Shown here one piece after another: positions 38,292 to 48,025 of a DNA stretch of 64,000 nucleotides. The stretch is taken from assembly GCA_016718345.1 (NCBI GenBank), contig JADKDN010000001.1:319001-383000 (forward strand), written 5' to 3'. Within the stretch, counting starts at the first letter, position 1; each line of letters begins with the position of its first letter. A model generated the notes under the pieces. It made no database searches. It was not told where the DNA came from and worked only from the letters and a program-made list of their open reading frames with translations. The translations under genes and the position numbers were made by a program. This stretch comes from Flavobacterium sp. (GTDB lineage Bacteria; Bacteroidota; Bacteroidia; Flavobacteriales; Flavobacteriaceae).

Positions 38292-39422
38292 TTGAAAAAA
38301 AAAATACTTTTTTATTGTGATCAACCCGATTGGGCTTATGATATGATTAGGAAATTAGTATCCAAAGATCTTGAGAATACTGCCGATTTTTATTATGATT
38401 ATTGTTGCTGTCATGTTTATCATATAGAAGATGAGCCTGTATTACTTAAAATTAGAAAAGATATTCATAGAACCATTTCAAATTTTAAGGCTATTTTTAA
38501 AAAGGATGAAATGTTTGATTTGTCCTACAGCCTCTTTTTCAATTACAAAGTAACCCCCTTTTGGCAATCGATTTTTACGTATAAACTAAAAAGATACAAA
38601 AGGAGAGTCTTGCCTTCTTGGAAAAAATACGATGTAATATTGTATTTTGATTTTTATTTTGATTTTTATGCTAATCTTCGTAGTGATGCCCCTAAACTTA
38701 TAAAAGGGATATATACAGATTCGTTTCCCCCACAATGTCTAGAATTAGATTATAAGACACTATTAAAAAAGGGAAAAATTGATTTCCAAATCAATATTGA
38801 TGATTTTTGCGACAAATATTTTGCAAATATAGATGTTCTAGCGGCAGGTTCCCCCAAGGTTTTAGAGGATTTCAAGGGATTAAAAATAGATAAATTTTTT
38901 TTGAATTATTATAAAGAAGAAATTTTTGTATTAAAAACAATAGATTTCTCGAAAAAAGAATTGATGATAGGCTGGACTGGAAATCCTAACCGGGAATTTA
39001 AAAATTTTTATACAATTATAATTCCTGTGGTTGAAGAGCTTCAAAAAGAAGGGTTTAATTATAAATTAAAAACAAGATTTGAAGGCCCTATGGAAACATT
39101 GCCTGCTTTCTATAATGATGTGGATTTAATTGTAATAACATCTGTTGGAGATTCTGGTCCTTTTTTATTTTCAGATGCATGTCTATCTGGGATACCCTCA
39201 GTATCAACAAGAATTGGTTTTCCAAATATTGTCATAGAAGATGAAATTAATGGTTTTTTTATAGAACCAACAAAGGAAAGTTTAAAGTCAAAATTGATTC
39301 ATCTTTACAATAACAGAAACAAGTTAGAGAGTGCCTCCAAGATAATAAGACAAGATTATCTCAAAAAAATGGGAAATCAAGTTTTGTTGGAAAACTGGAA
39401 GAAAGCCTTCGATTTAAAATAA
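38292..39422 (+). CDS. Glycosyltransferase with GT4-like C-terminal domain
   Basis: Reading starts at TTG 38292 (MKKKILFYCDQPDWAYDMIR), just after the formyl-sugar module; no ATG lies near, and one inserted T in AATTGAAAA could hide one. The N-terminal half is atypical, with LPSWKKYDVILYFDFYFDFY. The C-terminal half has the donor-binding features of GT-B enzymes: MIGWTGNPNREFKN, FEGPMETLPAFYNDVDLIVI and GPFLFSDACLSGIPSVSTRIG. At 376 residues it is a normal size. Its position directly after the module suggests it may transfer the formylated sugar. That is inference only. Confidence 0.75.
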   Translation: MKKKILFYCDQPDWAYDMIRKLVSKDLENTADFYYDYCCCHVYHIEDEPVLLKIRKDIHRTISNFKAIFKKDEMFDLSYSLFFNYKVTPFWQSIFTYKLKRYKRRVLPSWKKYDVILYFDFYFDFYANLRSDAPKLIKGIYTDSFPPQCLELDYKTLLKKGKIDFQINIDDFCDKYFANIDVLAAGSPKVLEDFKGLKIDKFFLNYYKEEIFVLKTIDFSKKELMIGWTGNPNREFKNFYTIIIPVVEELQKEGFNYKLKTRFEGPMETLPAFYNDVDLIVITSVGDSGPFLFSDACLSGIPSVSTRIGFPNIVIEDEINGFFIEPTKESLKSKLIHLYNNRNKLESASKIIRQDYLKKMGNQVLLENWKKAFDLK

Positions 39423-39428
39423 ATTTCA

Positions 39429-41267
39429 ATGTGTGGAATAGCAGGATTAATACGTAAATCAACTACAGTAGAAAAAGTTGAAATAGAAAAAATGACTGAT
39501 GCATTGGAGCATCGTGGTCCAGATGGTTCTGGTTTCTATATTAAAGGGAACATGGGTATAGGACACCGTCGTCTTTCTATTATCGATTTAGAAGGCGGAA
39601 AGCAGCCCCTTTGTAATGAAGACCAAACGATATGGATTTCTTTTAATGGAGAAATATACAATTATCAAGAATTGCGTGCAATATTATTACAAAAAGGACA
39701 TCTTTTTAAGACAAATTCTGATACTGAAGTAATTGTTCATGCCTATGAAGAATGGGGAACCGAATGTGTTACAAAATTGAGAGGTATGTTTGCCTTCGCA
39801 ATCATGGATAATAATAAAAATGAAGTTTTTATCGCACGTGACCATTTTGGTATTAAACCACTCGTTTACGCTATGTCATCTGAGATTTTTTGTTTTGCAT
39901 CTGAATTACAAGCCTTAAAAAGAATTAAAGATATTGATTGGAGTATAAGTTTAGTTGCATTGGATCAGTATCTCCAGTTTCAATACATACCTGCTCCAAA
40001 TACTATTTATAATCATGCTCACAAGCTCCCACCAGCCCATTATATGCGTGTAAAATCTGACGGCACAATCCTTGAGAAAAAGAGATATTGGAAATTAGAA
40101 TTTCGAGAGGGTAGCATAAAAACAGAAGCGGAATGGTCTGAGGGTTTATCTGATGTTATTAGAGATTCTGTAAAAGCACATTTAGTAAGCGACGTTCCGT
40201 TTGGAGCTTTTTTGTCTGGAGGAATAGATAGTAGTGTTATAGTTGGGCATATGGCACAACAAATGTCACAACCAGTGAAAACCTTTAGTATAGGATTCAA
40301 AGAAGAAGAATATACGGAACTAAAATATGCCAGAATGGTTTCGAAAAAATGGCAAACAGAGCATCATGAAGAAATAGTTGAACCTGATGCTTTATCTATT
40401 TTGCCACAATTAGTAAAACATTACGGAGAGCCTTTCGGAGACAGTTCTGCAATACCTACATGGTATGTAAGTCGTCTTGCGCGTGAGCATATAACTATGG
40501 CTCTTACAGGTGATGCTGCAGATGAATTGTTTGCTGGTTATAAAAGTTATACTAATAGTTGGAATAAACACATTAGTCCAGTACCAGAGCATTTGCCTAA
40601 CTACAAAAAAGGCTTATATCCTTTTATGAATTTTTTGAATTCTCAAAAATATGCTATGCGAACGGCATCAACTAATGATTGGGTTAGGTACATACATTAT
40701 TTTAATGATGATTTCAGAAAACAACTTTGGAACAAGGATATATCCAATTCATTTAGTACCAATAACCGAAAGTTTATTGAGGATATTATGGAAGAAAGTA
40801 AATCATATGGTCATTTTCAAAAAGCTCAAACTATAGATTTTAATACGTACTTACCTGGAGATATTTTGACAAAAGTTGATGTAGCTAGTATGATGCACAG
40901 TTTAGAAACACGTACACCATTTTTAGATATAAAAGTAGTAGAATATGCAGCTACTATTCCCCAAACTTATAATATTAAAAAAATAAATGGGAATTGGGAA
41001 GGGAAATTGTTGCTAAAGAAAACACTTGAACCCATATTCCCAAATGAGTTTATTTATAGGTCGAAGATGGGATTTGCCGTTCCAGTTTCAGATTGGTTTG
41101 GCGCATTAGGATCTAAACAATTTGAAATTAAAGAACGAATATTGGACTCTCAAAACGGATTTACAGACTATTTTGACCGTAAGGCTTTAGAGAATGTGGC
41201 AAATGGAAATCATGCTGGACAAAAGTGGCTTTTGCTTTTTTTGCAAGAATGGTTACAACAACAATAG
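39429..41267 (+). CDS. asnB: Asparagine synthase-like glutamine amidotransferase (AsnB/WbpS type)
   Basis: The 612-residue protein starts MCGIAGLIRKS, with the catalytic cysteine at position 2 of the class II glutaminase domain. HRGPDGSGFY, HRRLSIIDLEGGKQPL and FNGEIYNYQELR follow. The synthase domain has the ATP pyrophosphatase loop FLSGGIDSSVI at about 260-270 and ALTGDAADELFAGY. In O-antigen loci such proteins (WbpS, WbtH) amidate the carboxyl of uronic acids rather than free aspartate. The window encodes routes to UDP-GalNAcA and UDP-GalA, so an amidated uronic acid is likely. True asparagine synthesis cannot be excluded. Confidence 0.88.
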   Translation: MCGIAGLIRKSTTVEKVEIEKMTDALEHRGPDGSGFYIKGNMGIGHRRLSIIDLEGGKQPLCNEDQTIWISFNGEIYNYQELRAILLQKGHLFKTNSDTEVIVHAYEEWGTECVTKLRGMFAFAIMDNNKNEVFIARDHFGIKPLVYAMSSEIFCFASELQALKRIKDIDWSISLVALDQYLQFQYIPAPNTIYNHAHKLPPAHYMRVKSDGTILEKKRYWKLEFREGSIKTEAEWSEGLSDVIRDSVKAHLVSDVPFGAFLSGGIDSSVIVGHMAQQMSQPVKTFSIGFKEEEYTELKYARMVSKKWQTEHHEEIVEPDALSILPQLVKHYGEPFGDSSAIPTWYVSRLAREHITMALTGDAADELFAGYKSYTNSWNKHISPVPEHLPNYKKGLYPFMNFLNSQKYAMRTASTNDWVRYIHYFNDDFRKQLWNKDISNSFSTNNRKFIEDIMEESKSYGHFQKAQTIDFNTYLPGDILTKVDVASMMHSLETRTPFLDIKVVEYAATIPQTYNIKKINGNWEGKLLLKKTLEPIFPNEFIYRSKMGFAVPVSDWFGALGSKQFEIKERILDSQNGFTDYFDRKALENVANGNHAGQKWLLLFLQEWLQQQ

Positions 41268-41318
41268 TAAAACGAATACCAATAAAAAAAATCTGTGTAG
41301 CTTTATAGTTAAAAATGC

Positions 41319-42425
41319 ATGAAGAATCCTAAACGTATATTGATTGTTTTAAATACTACTGAAAGAGGTGGAGCAGAAACACAAGCGTTATATTTAGCGA
41401 AAGGATTGGTTGAAAGGGGATTTCAAGTTCATGTTCTTTCTTTTGGTTCAAAAAAAGAATCATATTGGGAAAATTTCAAAATTGCTGGAGTAAAATTGTA
41501 TTTAACAGGTTTTAATTCTAAATTAGTATTGCCCCCCTTCCATAGTCTTAAGGCATTTCTGATTTACTTGCAATATAATTTTAAGCTTATAAATATTGTT
41601 AGGTCAATTAATCCAGAAGTGATTCTTCCATTTACATACTTTCCGAATATTATTTTTGCACGTTGCTGGCGATTTACTGGAGCTAAAGCTTTATATTGGA
41701 ATCAAAGAGATGCTAGTTTGATGTTTCAGGGTAGACCATGGGAGATAAAGGCATTGAAATCATGTACAGCAATTATTTCCAATAGTTATGAAGGGAAATT
41801 ATTCTTAAAAAATTATAGTAATAACTCTGTAAAAATTATTCACAATGGAGTTATTTTACCACCAAAGAAAGCTTCTCAATCTCCAGTACAGAAAATAAGA
41901 ATTATAATGGTTGCCAATTTACATGATTTGAAAGATCATTTAACACTTTTAAAAGCATGGAAAATAGTAATTAGAGACAATAAAAACGGGGAAATAGAAT
42001 TATTATTAGCAGGAAGAGATGGTAATATGGCTTTGGAAGTTAAACAGTTTATTAGTGATAATAATTTAAATGATACTGTTGTTTGCCTAGGCGAGGTCTA
42101 TGATGTTTCTACTTTGTTAAGTGCTTGTCATATCGGAGTTTTTAGTTCTGTCAAGGAAGGATTACCAAATGGGATATTAGAGTGTATGGCGGTTAATTTA
42201 CCGATTGTAGCAACTAAAATGAATGGTTCGAGAGAAGTTTTAGGAGATGATTATCCTTTTCTTGCCGATCCATATGATGAAATTACTTTTGCACGAATGA
42301 TTTTGGAATTAATTAATGATGTTAATTTAAGAGAAAAAATAGGCTTGCAAAACTTCGAAAGAATCAAAAAACATTTCGGAGTTGATAAAATGGTAGATGA
42401 ATATGTATCAATGTTAAAAGATTAA
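41319..42425 (+). CDS. GT4-family glycosyltransferase
   Basis: This intact 368-residue GT-B enzyme has LIVLNTTERGGAETQALYLA at about 8-27, the acceptor-side glycine-rich loop of GT4. YWNQRDASLMFQGRPWE and IIHNGVILPP follow, then IIMVANLHDLKDHLTLLKAW and the donor-side motif FSSVKEGLPNGILECMAVNLP at about 272-292, with the conserved ExxxxxxxE glutamates. It starts at ATG 41319 and ends six bases before the next glycosyltransferase. Membrane segments are absent. The sugar is unknown. Confidence 0.87.
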   Translation: MKNPKRILIVLNTTERGGAETQALYLAKGLVERGFQVHVLSFGSKKESYWENFKIAGVKLYLTGFNSKLVLPPFHSLKAFLIYLQYNFKLINIVRSINPEVILPFTYFPNIIFARCWRFTGAKALYWNQRDASLMFQGRPWEIKALKSCTAIISNSYEGKLFLKNYSNNSVKIIHNGVILPPKKASQSPVQKIRIIMVANLHDLKDHLTLLKAWKIVIRDNKNGEIELLLAGRDGNMALEVKQFISDNNLNDTVVCLGEVYDVSTLLSACHIGVFSSVKEGLPNGILECMAVNLPIVATKMNGSREVLGDDYPFLADPYDEITFARMILELINDVNLREKIGLQNFERIKKHFGVDKMVDEYVSMLKD

Positions 42426-42430
42426 AAGAA

Positions 42431-43513
42431 ATGGCATTATTTTCAATTATTATTCCATGCTATAATCAAGCTCATTTTTTAAAAGATTGTATTGACTCTA
42501 TACAAGAGCAGCAGTATAGTAATTGGGAAGCTATTGTAGTAAATGATGGTTCACCCGATAACACTAATGAAGTTGTAAAACAATTAAATAAAGAAGATTC
42601 TCGTATTCGTTTGGTTGAGAAAATAAATGGAGGATTATCATCTGCCCGAAATACGGGGATAAATGCAGCAGTAGGGAATTATTTTATTTTTCTTGATGCT
42701 GATGATTTAATAATTAATGATTGTTTAGTTGAATATGAAAAAATAATTAATGATGGTCAAGAGCTTATCCAAAGTGATTACTTGTGTTTCATAGAAAATA
42801 GAAATGATGTATTATTCAGAAGAACTAATATTCCAAAATATGACGATTTCTTAAAATCAATTTTGCATGCTAACGTTGGACCGGTCAATGGTTTTGTAGT
42901 TTCTAAGAATATAATCACTAAAGTGGGCTATTTTGATGAGAAGTTGACAAGTTGTGAAGACTGGGATTTTTGGATTAGATGTGCAAAATTAGGATTTAAA
43001 CCTTTTGTTGTAAATAAGACATTAGCAGCTTACAGATTTGTTCCAGGTAGTATGGGAAAAAACGCATTAAGAATGTTAGAGCAGGGTATAAGAGTTATTA
43101 ATTTTCACCATATAAGTTCTGATTCAACACGGATAAATTTGGAAGAATTGAAAAAGAATATAGATTATTGTAATGCATCTATTGAATATTTAATGTTTAC
43201 AACAGGAATAGCATTATTTAATAAACAATATGACCACCTTGAAATCATTAAACAAGATTATTTTGAAAATTTAACGGTTGATATTAGTTTTGTTGCTTGC
43301 TCTAAAATTTCAAATTATCAGACTTACAGAAATTTTAATTTACTTCAGTACTCCCTTTTTTATTTACGTAGTTTTAGAATGTATAAAGAATTCTTTTGTT
43401 ACTTATCTAATAAAAATTTAATAAGTCATTCTAATAATACGTTTTTTAAAAAAATATTTCCAACACCAATAAATAAAATATTAAGTAGATTAAGACAGAA
43501 GCTGACAAATTAA
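42431..43513 (+). CDS. GT2-family glycosyltransferase
   Basis: The 360-residue protein has the classic opening FSIIIPCYNQAHFLKDCIDS and VVNDGSPDNTNEVV. NGGLSSARNTGINAAVGNY and FLDADDLII (DxD at about 92-94) follow, then CEDWDFWIRCAKLGFKP with the catalytic ED. The C-terminal 120 residues are less conserved. It is the first of three adjacent GT2 genes of similar build (42431, 43530, 44533), which together may add successive residues of the repeat unit. It is intact. Confidence 0.88.
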   Translation: MALFSIIIPCYNQAHFLKDCIDSIQEQQYSNWEAIVVNDGSPDNTNEVVKQLNKEDSRIRLVEKINGGLSSARNTGINAAVGNYFIFLDADDLIINDCLVEYEKIINDGQELIQSDYLCFIENRNDVLFRRTNIPKYDDFLKSILHANVGPVNGFVVSKNIITKVGYFDEKLTSCEDWDFWIRCAKLGFKPFVVNKTLAAYRFVPGSMGKNALRMLEQGIRVINFHHISSDSTRINLEELKKNIDYCNASIEYLMFTTGIALFNKQYDHLEIIKQDYFENLTVDISFVACSKISNYQTYRNFNLLQYSLFYLRSFRMYKEFFCYLSNKNLISHSNNTFFKKIFPTPINKILSRLRQKLTN

Positions 43514-43529
43514 AAATTTAGCTAGTTCA

Positions 43530-44497
43530 ATGAAAAATCCCTATCTATCAATTATAGTTCCTGTCTATAATGTTGAGGAATACATCCAAAAATGCATTAA
43601 TAGTATATTAAGTCAAAATTATTTAGACTTTGAGTTGATTTTAATTGATGATGGTTCTACTGATAATTCGGGCAAAATATGTGATGAATTTGCTTTTGAA
43701 AGTAAAAAGATAAAAGTTATTCATCAAGAAAATGGAGGACTTAGTAATGCCAGAAATACAGGAATAACAAATGCCAATGGGGATTATATTTGGTTTGTTG
43801 ATAGTGACGATTGGATTGTAGAAAATGCATTCTCTATTATTGACCAAGAGTTAAGAGAAAATAATCTTGAAATGCTTGGATTTTATGAAACCCGATTCAT
43901 TGAAGAGCAAAATAAATTTCAAGGACCTAATAATTTAAAAAACATCCCATTAACAAATGGGAGTCTCTATTTAAAAAAAAATGAGAGATTTGTTCCTGCA
44001 GCATGTTTTTATATTTACAGCTCTGATTTTATTAGCAGGAATCAATTTTTTTTTAAAGAAAAACTTATTCATGAAGACGATTATTTTAATCTAATTTGTT
44101 TTTCTAGAGTTCAAAGAATAAGAAAAATTGATAAAGTTCTTTATAACTATAGAATTCGAAAAAACTCAATTTTATCAAGTAAAGTAACTATGCAACGACT
44201 AATCTCTTATTTGGAGATAGTAAAGTTATGTAAATCATTAAAAAAATCTAATTTAGATATTTATTTTATAGATACTAGTATACGCTTTTATTTAAGTTTA
44301 TTATTTATGCATTTATACAGATTTCAAGATAACAACAATGTAGTTGATGTTTACAAAATAATAGATCAAGCTAAACAAATCATTTCTAAGCAAACCTATT
44401 ATTTAAAGGATAAAAGAGGTGTTTTTTAGAAAAAATTATATACAATTTAAGTGCGAATTTATATTTTAGATATATAAAATTTAGAATTAAAAATTAA
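43530..44497 (+). CDS. GT2-family glycosyltransferase, frameshift near the C-terminus
   Basis: YLSIIVPVYNVEEYIQKCIN, LIDDGSTDNSGKICDE, ENGGLSNARNTGITNANGDY and FVDSDDWIVENAF (DxD) define a GT2 enzyme; IHEDDYFNLICFSR holds the catalytic acid. The frame as read stops at 44429 just after DKRGVF. If one T is missing in the run at 44422-44427 the protein continues LEKIIYNLSANLYFRYIKFR and ends at 44497, giving 322 residues. That tail is typical of this family, so I extend the gene. Otherwise the 100 bases before the next gene would be empty. Confidence 0.8.
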
Positions 44498-44532
44498 TTT
44501 ATTAAACCTAATTTTGAGGCTAATATAAATTC

Positions 44533-45391
44533 ATGATATCAATAATAACTCCAACTTATAATCGTGCTCACATACTTTCAAGAGCAATTAAGAGTGTATT
44601 AAATCAAACTTTTTTAGATTGGGAACTAATAATTGTCGATGATGGATCTGCCGATAACTCTAAAGAGTTGGTTTTATCATTTAATGATTCACGAATTCAA
44701 TATGTATATCAAGAAAACAAGGGTGTTTGTTTTGCAAGAAATCATGGAGCTTCAATAGCTAAAGGGGAATACATAACTTTTTTAGATTCGGATGATTATG
44801 TAACACCTTTTTGGCTAAATAACTTCAATGAAATCCTATCTTCGAAAAAATCAGACATTATTTTCTGTGATATGGATGTAATCGATTTAAATAAAAACAC
44901 AAAGAAAACGGTTAGAGCGCTATATCCTTTTCTTGAAAATAAATATTCTGAAGATGGATTGTATTTAGCAGGAACATTTTGTATCAAGAATTCTTTCTTT
45001 AAGGAATTAGAGGGGTTTGATGAGAATATAAAATTTGGAGAGTTTACCGAGTTTAGTTTCAGATGCATGAAAAAAAATCCTTCTAAAAGTTTCACCCAAC
45101 GGAATGGCTTTTATTTATGAAGCATCACAAGAAGGTAGTAGAAATTCACATAATAAAATTGAAGCAAATCTTTATATAATTAATAAACATGATTGGTTTT
45201 TTAAACTTTATCCGCATGCTCTGCGATTATATTTTCAAAACATAGGTGTTGCTTATTCTCGTCTGTCAAATTGGTCACAAGCACGTTTATTTTTTTGGAA
45301 AGCTTATTGTATTCAGCCATGGAAATTTAAAACCTTAATTCGTTTTTTTATTAGTTTTTATCCATATTTTGCAAAAAAAATTATCAAATAG
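44533..45391 (+). CDS. GT2-family glycosyltransferase, one frameshift
   Basis: MISIITPTYNRAHILSRAIK, IVDDGSADNSKELVL, ENKGVCFARNHGASIAKGEY and FLDSDDYVTPFWL (DxD) are GT2 motifs, and FGEFTEFSFRCMK holds the acceptor-side acid. An extra base at about 45101-45105 (CAACGGAATGG) shifts the frame; removing it turns TQRNGFYL into TQRMAFIYEASQEGSRNSHN and continues to 45391, giving 285 residues. The C-terminal SWSQARLFFWKAYCIQPWKF-like stretch is seen at the end of related enzymes. The next 116 bases hold only a 29-codon reading of no clear meaning. Confidence 0.82.
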
Positions 45392-45507
45392 TACAATGAG
45401 TAAACTATTAAAAGATACTAGTCTAAATAGTATTTACAATAATTACAATCAAAAAATTCAGGAATTTTTAAATTTATTATTTTGATTGTTTCAAATAAAA
45501 TAAAGCT

Positions 45508-46401
45508 ATGAGATTTGCTGGATTTATTATGACTTATGAACGAGAAACTATTTTGGTTGATACTATACAAGCAATATTTTCTCAAACAGTAACACCAGAG
45601 AAAATTCTTATTATTGATAACAGCTCCACGTATAACACTAAAGAATTAATTAAGAGTTTAAATAATCCAAAAGTTGAATACTACAGAGTAGGGTATAATT
45701 CAGGGCCCGCTGGAGCTGCTAGAATTGGATTGAAAATTTTAGCTGAAGAAGGATATGAATGGATTTATTGGGGAGATGATGATGACCCTCCAGTTTTTAT
45801 AGAAACTTTTGAAGTTTTAATAAAAACAGCTCTGTCTGACCCCAAGTGTGGATGCGTAGGAGTAGTAGGTCAGTTTTTTAACAGGAAGTCAGGATTTGTT
45901 AATCGAGTTCCAGATAATATTCTTCAAGGCCAAGGTATTATGGAGGTAGATACTATTGCAGGAGGAATGTCGAAAATTGTAAATAGGGATATAATTGTAC
46001 AATTTAATATTTTACCCGAAGAAAAATTGTTTTATGGTTCGGAAGAACTAGATTTTGATATAAGAATTAAAAACTCAGGATATAAACTATTAGTTGATAA
46101 AAATTTTTATTTAAAGCATAGACTGAATTTTAATAGATTGGGTTTGCCTTCAAAGACTTTTCAAAAAAAATCAAATAAAGCGATGTATAGAGAGTATTAT
46201 TCAATGAGAAACGTATTCTATATATTTTATAAAAACAATTTGAAAAGCGCTTTTATTATAGCTCTATTATACTCTTTTTTTAAGCAGTTTCTTAGATTTA
46301 AGTATGGTTTTTCAATTGGAATAATTGGTTTTAAAATATTTTTCCTTGCATTATTTCACTTTTTAACTGGAAAAATGGGTTACAGAAAAATCAACATATA
46401 A
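45508..46401 (+). CDS. GT2-family glycosyltransferase (GlfT2/rhamnosyltransferase-like)
   Basis: This intact 297-residue protein opens FAGFIMTYERETILVDTIQA. IIDNSSTYNTKELI and YNSGPAGAARIGLKIL follow, then YWGDDDDPPVFIE at about 90-102, with the DDD metal-binding motif, and GSEELDFDIRIKNSGYKLLV with the catalytic acid. The C-terminus carries one or two hydrophobic segments, which suggests membrane attachment. The pattern is closer to galactofuranosyl- and rhamnosyl-transferases than to the three GT2 enzymes just upstream. Confidence 0.85.
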   Translation: MRFAGFIMTYERETILVDTIQAIFSQTVTPEKILIIDNSSTYNTKELIKSLNNPKVEYYRVGYNSGPAGAARIGLKILAEEGYEWIYWGDDDDPPVFIETFEVLIKTALSDPKCGCVGVVGQFFNRKSGFVNRVPDNILQGQGIMEVDTIAGGMSKIVNRDIIVQFNILPEEKLFYGSEELDFDIRIKNSGYKLLVDKNFYLKHRLNFNRLGLPSKTFQKKSNKAMYREYYSMRNVFYIFYKNNLKSAFIIALLYSFFKQFLRFKYGFSIGIIGFKIFFLALFHFLTGKMGYRKINI

Positions 46402-46431
46402 AGTTATATTCGTTAAAATAATTTATAAATA

Positions 46432-46983
46432 ATGGCCAAAATTTCTTCTTTTCTTTTGCAAGATGCTCCAAGATATCGAAAGAATTCTAAAAACAGTTTA
46501 AGGAGTTTGTTGTTTTCTCCAGGCTTGAGATTTATGTTTACCATCAGAGGATGTCAATATTTTTCAAAATACAGTCCATTAGGAGCCTTTTTTAGAATTT
46601 GGAACAAAAATATGCAGGTAAAATATGGTTTTCAAATATTTTATACTTGTGAGATAGGCAAAGGCTTGTTTATGGTGCATTACGGGACAATTGTTATTAA
46701 CAATAAATCTAAAATTGGTGAAAATTGTAACATTCATCAAGGTGTAACTATTGGAAATGTAAATCGAGGTAAAAATATTGGTTGTCCCAAAATAGGAAAT
46801 AGAGTTTGGATTGGAGCAAATGCAGTTGTCGTTGGAGGAATTAGCATTGGAAATGATGTGTTAATCGCTCCATTAACGTTTGTTAATTTTGACATTCCAG
46901 ATAATGCTGTGGTAGCAGGAAATCCAGCAAAAATAATTAGTTACAAAGGTAGTGAAGGTTATATAAATTATACTGTTTCTTAA
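46432..46983 (+). CDS. Hexapeptide-repeat O-acetyltransferase (serine acetyltransferase-like)
   Basis: The 183-residue protein has a left-handed beta-helix built from hexapeptide turns: IGKGLFMVHYGTIVINNKSK, IGENCNIHQGVTIGN, IGNRVWIGANAVVVGG and IGNDVLIAPLTFV. It is CysE-like, with the catalytic histidine in MVHYGTIVI or IHQGVTIG. In a glycosyltransferase cluster such proteins act as sugar O-acetyltransferases using acetyl-CoA. N-acetylation of one of the amino sugars made upstream is also possible. The gene is intact and lies 30 bases after a GT2 gene. Confidence 0.82.
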   Translation: MAKISSFLLQDAPRYRKNSKNSLRSLLFSPGLRFMFTIRGCQYFSKYSPLGAFFRIWNKNMQVKYGFQIFYTCEIGKGLFMVHYGTIVINNKSKIGENCNIHQGVTIGNVNRGKNIGCPKIGNRVWIGANAVVVGGISIGNDVLIAPLTFVNFDIPDNAVVAGNPAKIISYKGSEGYINYTVS

Positions 46984-47009
46984 ATTATTAAACCTAATAT
47001 AACAAATTC

Positions 47010-48005
47010 ATGAAGATACTTATAACAGGAGCAGCAGGGTTCATCGGCATGCATGCAGTATCAAAATTCGCTTCTTTAGGACATGAAGTAACAGGCTTAG
47101 ATAATATCAATGCGTATTATGAAACCGACTTGAAATATGCTCGATTGAAACAATTGGGAATTAACCGTGATGATTTGGAATACAATAAAAAAGTCTCGGG
47201 GAATACTAATATTCAGTTTGTTTTATTAGATATTCAAGATGCTGGTAATTTGAATTCCTTATTTGCAACTCAAAAATTTGATATAGTAGTTCATCTTGCA
47301 GCACAAGCAGGAGTTCGGTATTCCATTACTAATCCAAGAGATTATATTGACAGTAATATCATAGGTTTTTATAATATATTGGAAGCCTGCAGAAATTTTC
47401 CAGTAAACCATCTTGTTTTTGCTTCAAGTTCATCCGTTTATGGTAACACAGATGCTATCCCGTTTTCTGAAAATCAAAATACCGATTTGCCTGTAAGTTT
47501 TTATGCTGCTACCAAGAAAAGCAATGAAGTAATGGCTCATGCCTATGCTGACTTGTATCAACTGAAAATAACGGGTTTACGTTTTTTTACAGTGTATGGC
47601 CCTTGGGGAAGACCTGATATGGCCCCGGTTTTATTTGCTAAAGCAGGCATAGAGCATAAACCCATTAAGGTTTTTAATAACGGAGAGCAAAGTCGAGATT
47701 TCACCTATATTGATGATATTATTCAAGGGATTGTATTGGTATCTCAAAGCGAATTGAAAGATAAAAAGTATCAAATTTTAAACATTGGAAAAGGAAGCCC
47801 CGTTGCTCTAATGGATTTTATTCATTTGTTGGAACGAGAATTGGGCACTCCATTTCAGTACGATTTTATGCCTCCGCAAAAAGGAGATGTTGTTACTACT
47901 TATTCGAACACAAGCGAAATTGAGAAGTTAGGTTATAAAGCAACAACGCCATTGGAACTTGGAATTCCTCAGTTTATTAAATGGTTTAAAGAATATTACA
48001 AGTAA
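47010..48005 (+). CDS. UDP-glucuronate 4-epimerase
   Basis: The 331-residue SDR enzyme has ITGAAGFIGMHAVSKFASLG (NAD site) and GLDNINAYYETDLKYARLKQ. The DN-YYE(T/V)-LK-RL pattern is characteristic of UDP-GlcA 4-epimerases such as CapI. LAAQAGVRYSITNPRDYIDS, SSSVYGNT and YAATKKSNEVMAH (catalytic Tyr and Lys at about 169 and 173) follow. It would convert UDP-glucuronate, made by the dehydrogenase at 17602, to UDP-galacturonate. The distance of 28 kb between the two genes is notable, but they lie in the same polysaccharide region. Confidence 0.92.
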   Translation: MKILITGAAGFIGMHAVSKFASLGHEVTGLDNINAYYETDLKYARLKQLGINRDDLEYNKKVSGNTNIQFVLLDIQDAGNLNSLFATQKFDIVVHLAAQAGVRYSITNPRDYIDSNIIGFYNILEACRNFPVNHLVFASSSSVYGNTDAIPFSENQNTDLPVSFYAATKKSNEVMAHAYADLYQLKITGLRFFTVYGPWGRPDMAPVLFAKAGIEHKPIKVFNNGEQSRDFTYIDDIIQGIVLVSQSELKDKKYQILNIGKGSPVALMDFIHLLERELGTPFQYDFMPPQKGDVVTTYSNTSEIEKLGYKATTPLELGIPQFIKWFKEYYK

Positions 48006-48025
48006 AGCATAATTTCCCAATTTCA

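Noticed and set aside
45396..45485. A 29-codon reading (MSKLLKDTSLNSIYNN and on) between two glycosyltransferase genes.
   Set aside because: It is too short and too AT-rich to tell from chance, with no conserved feature.
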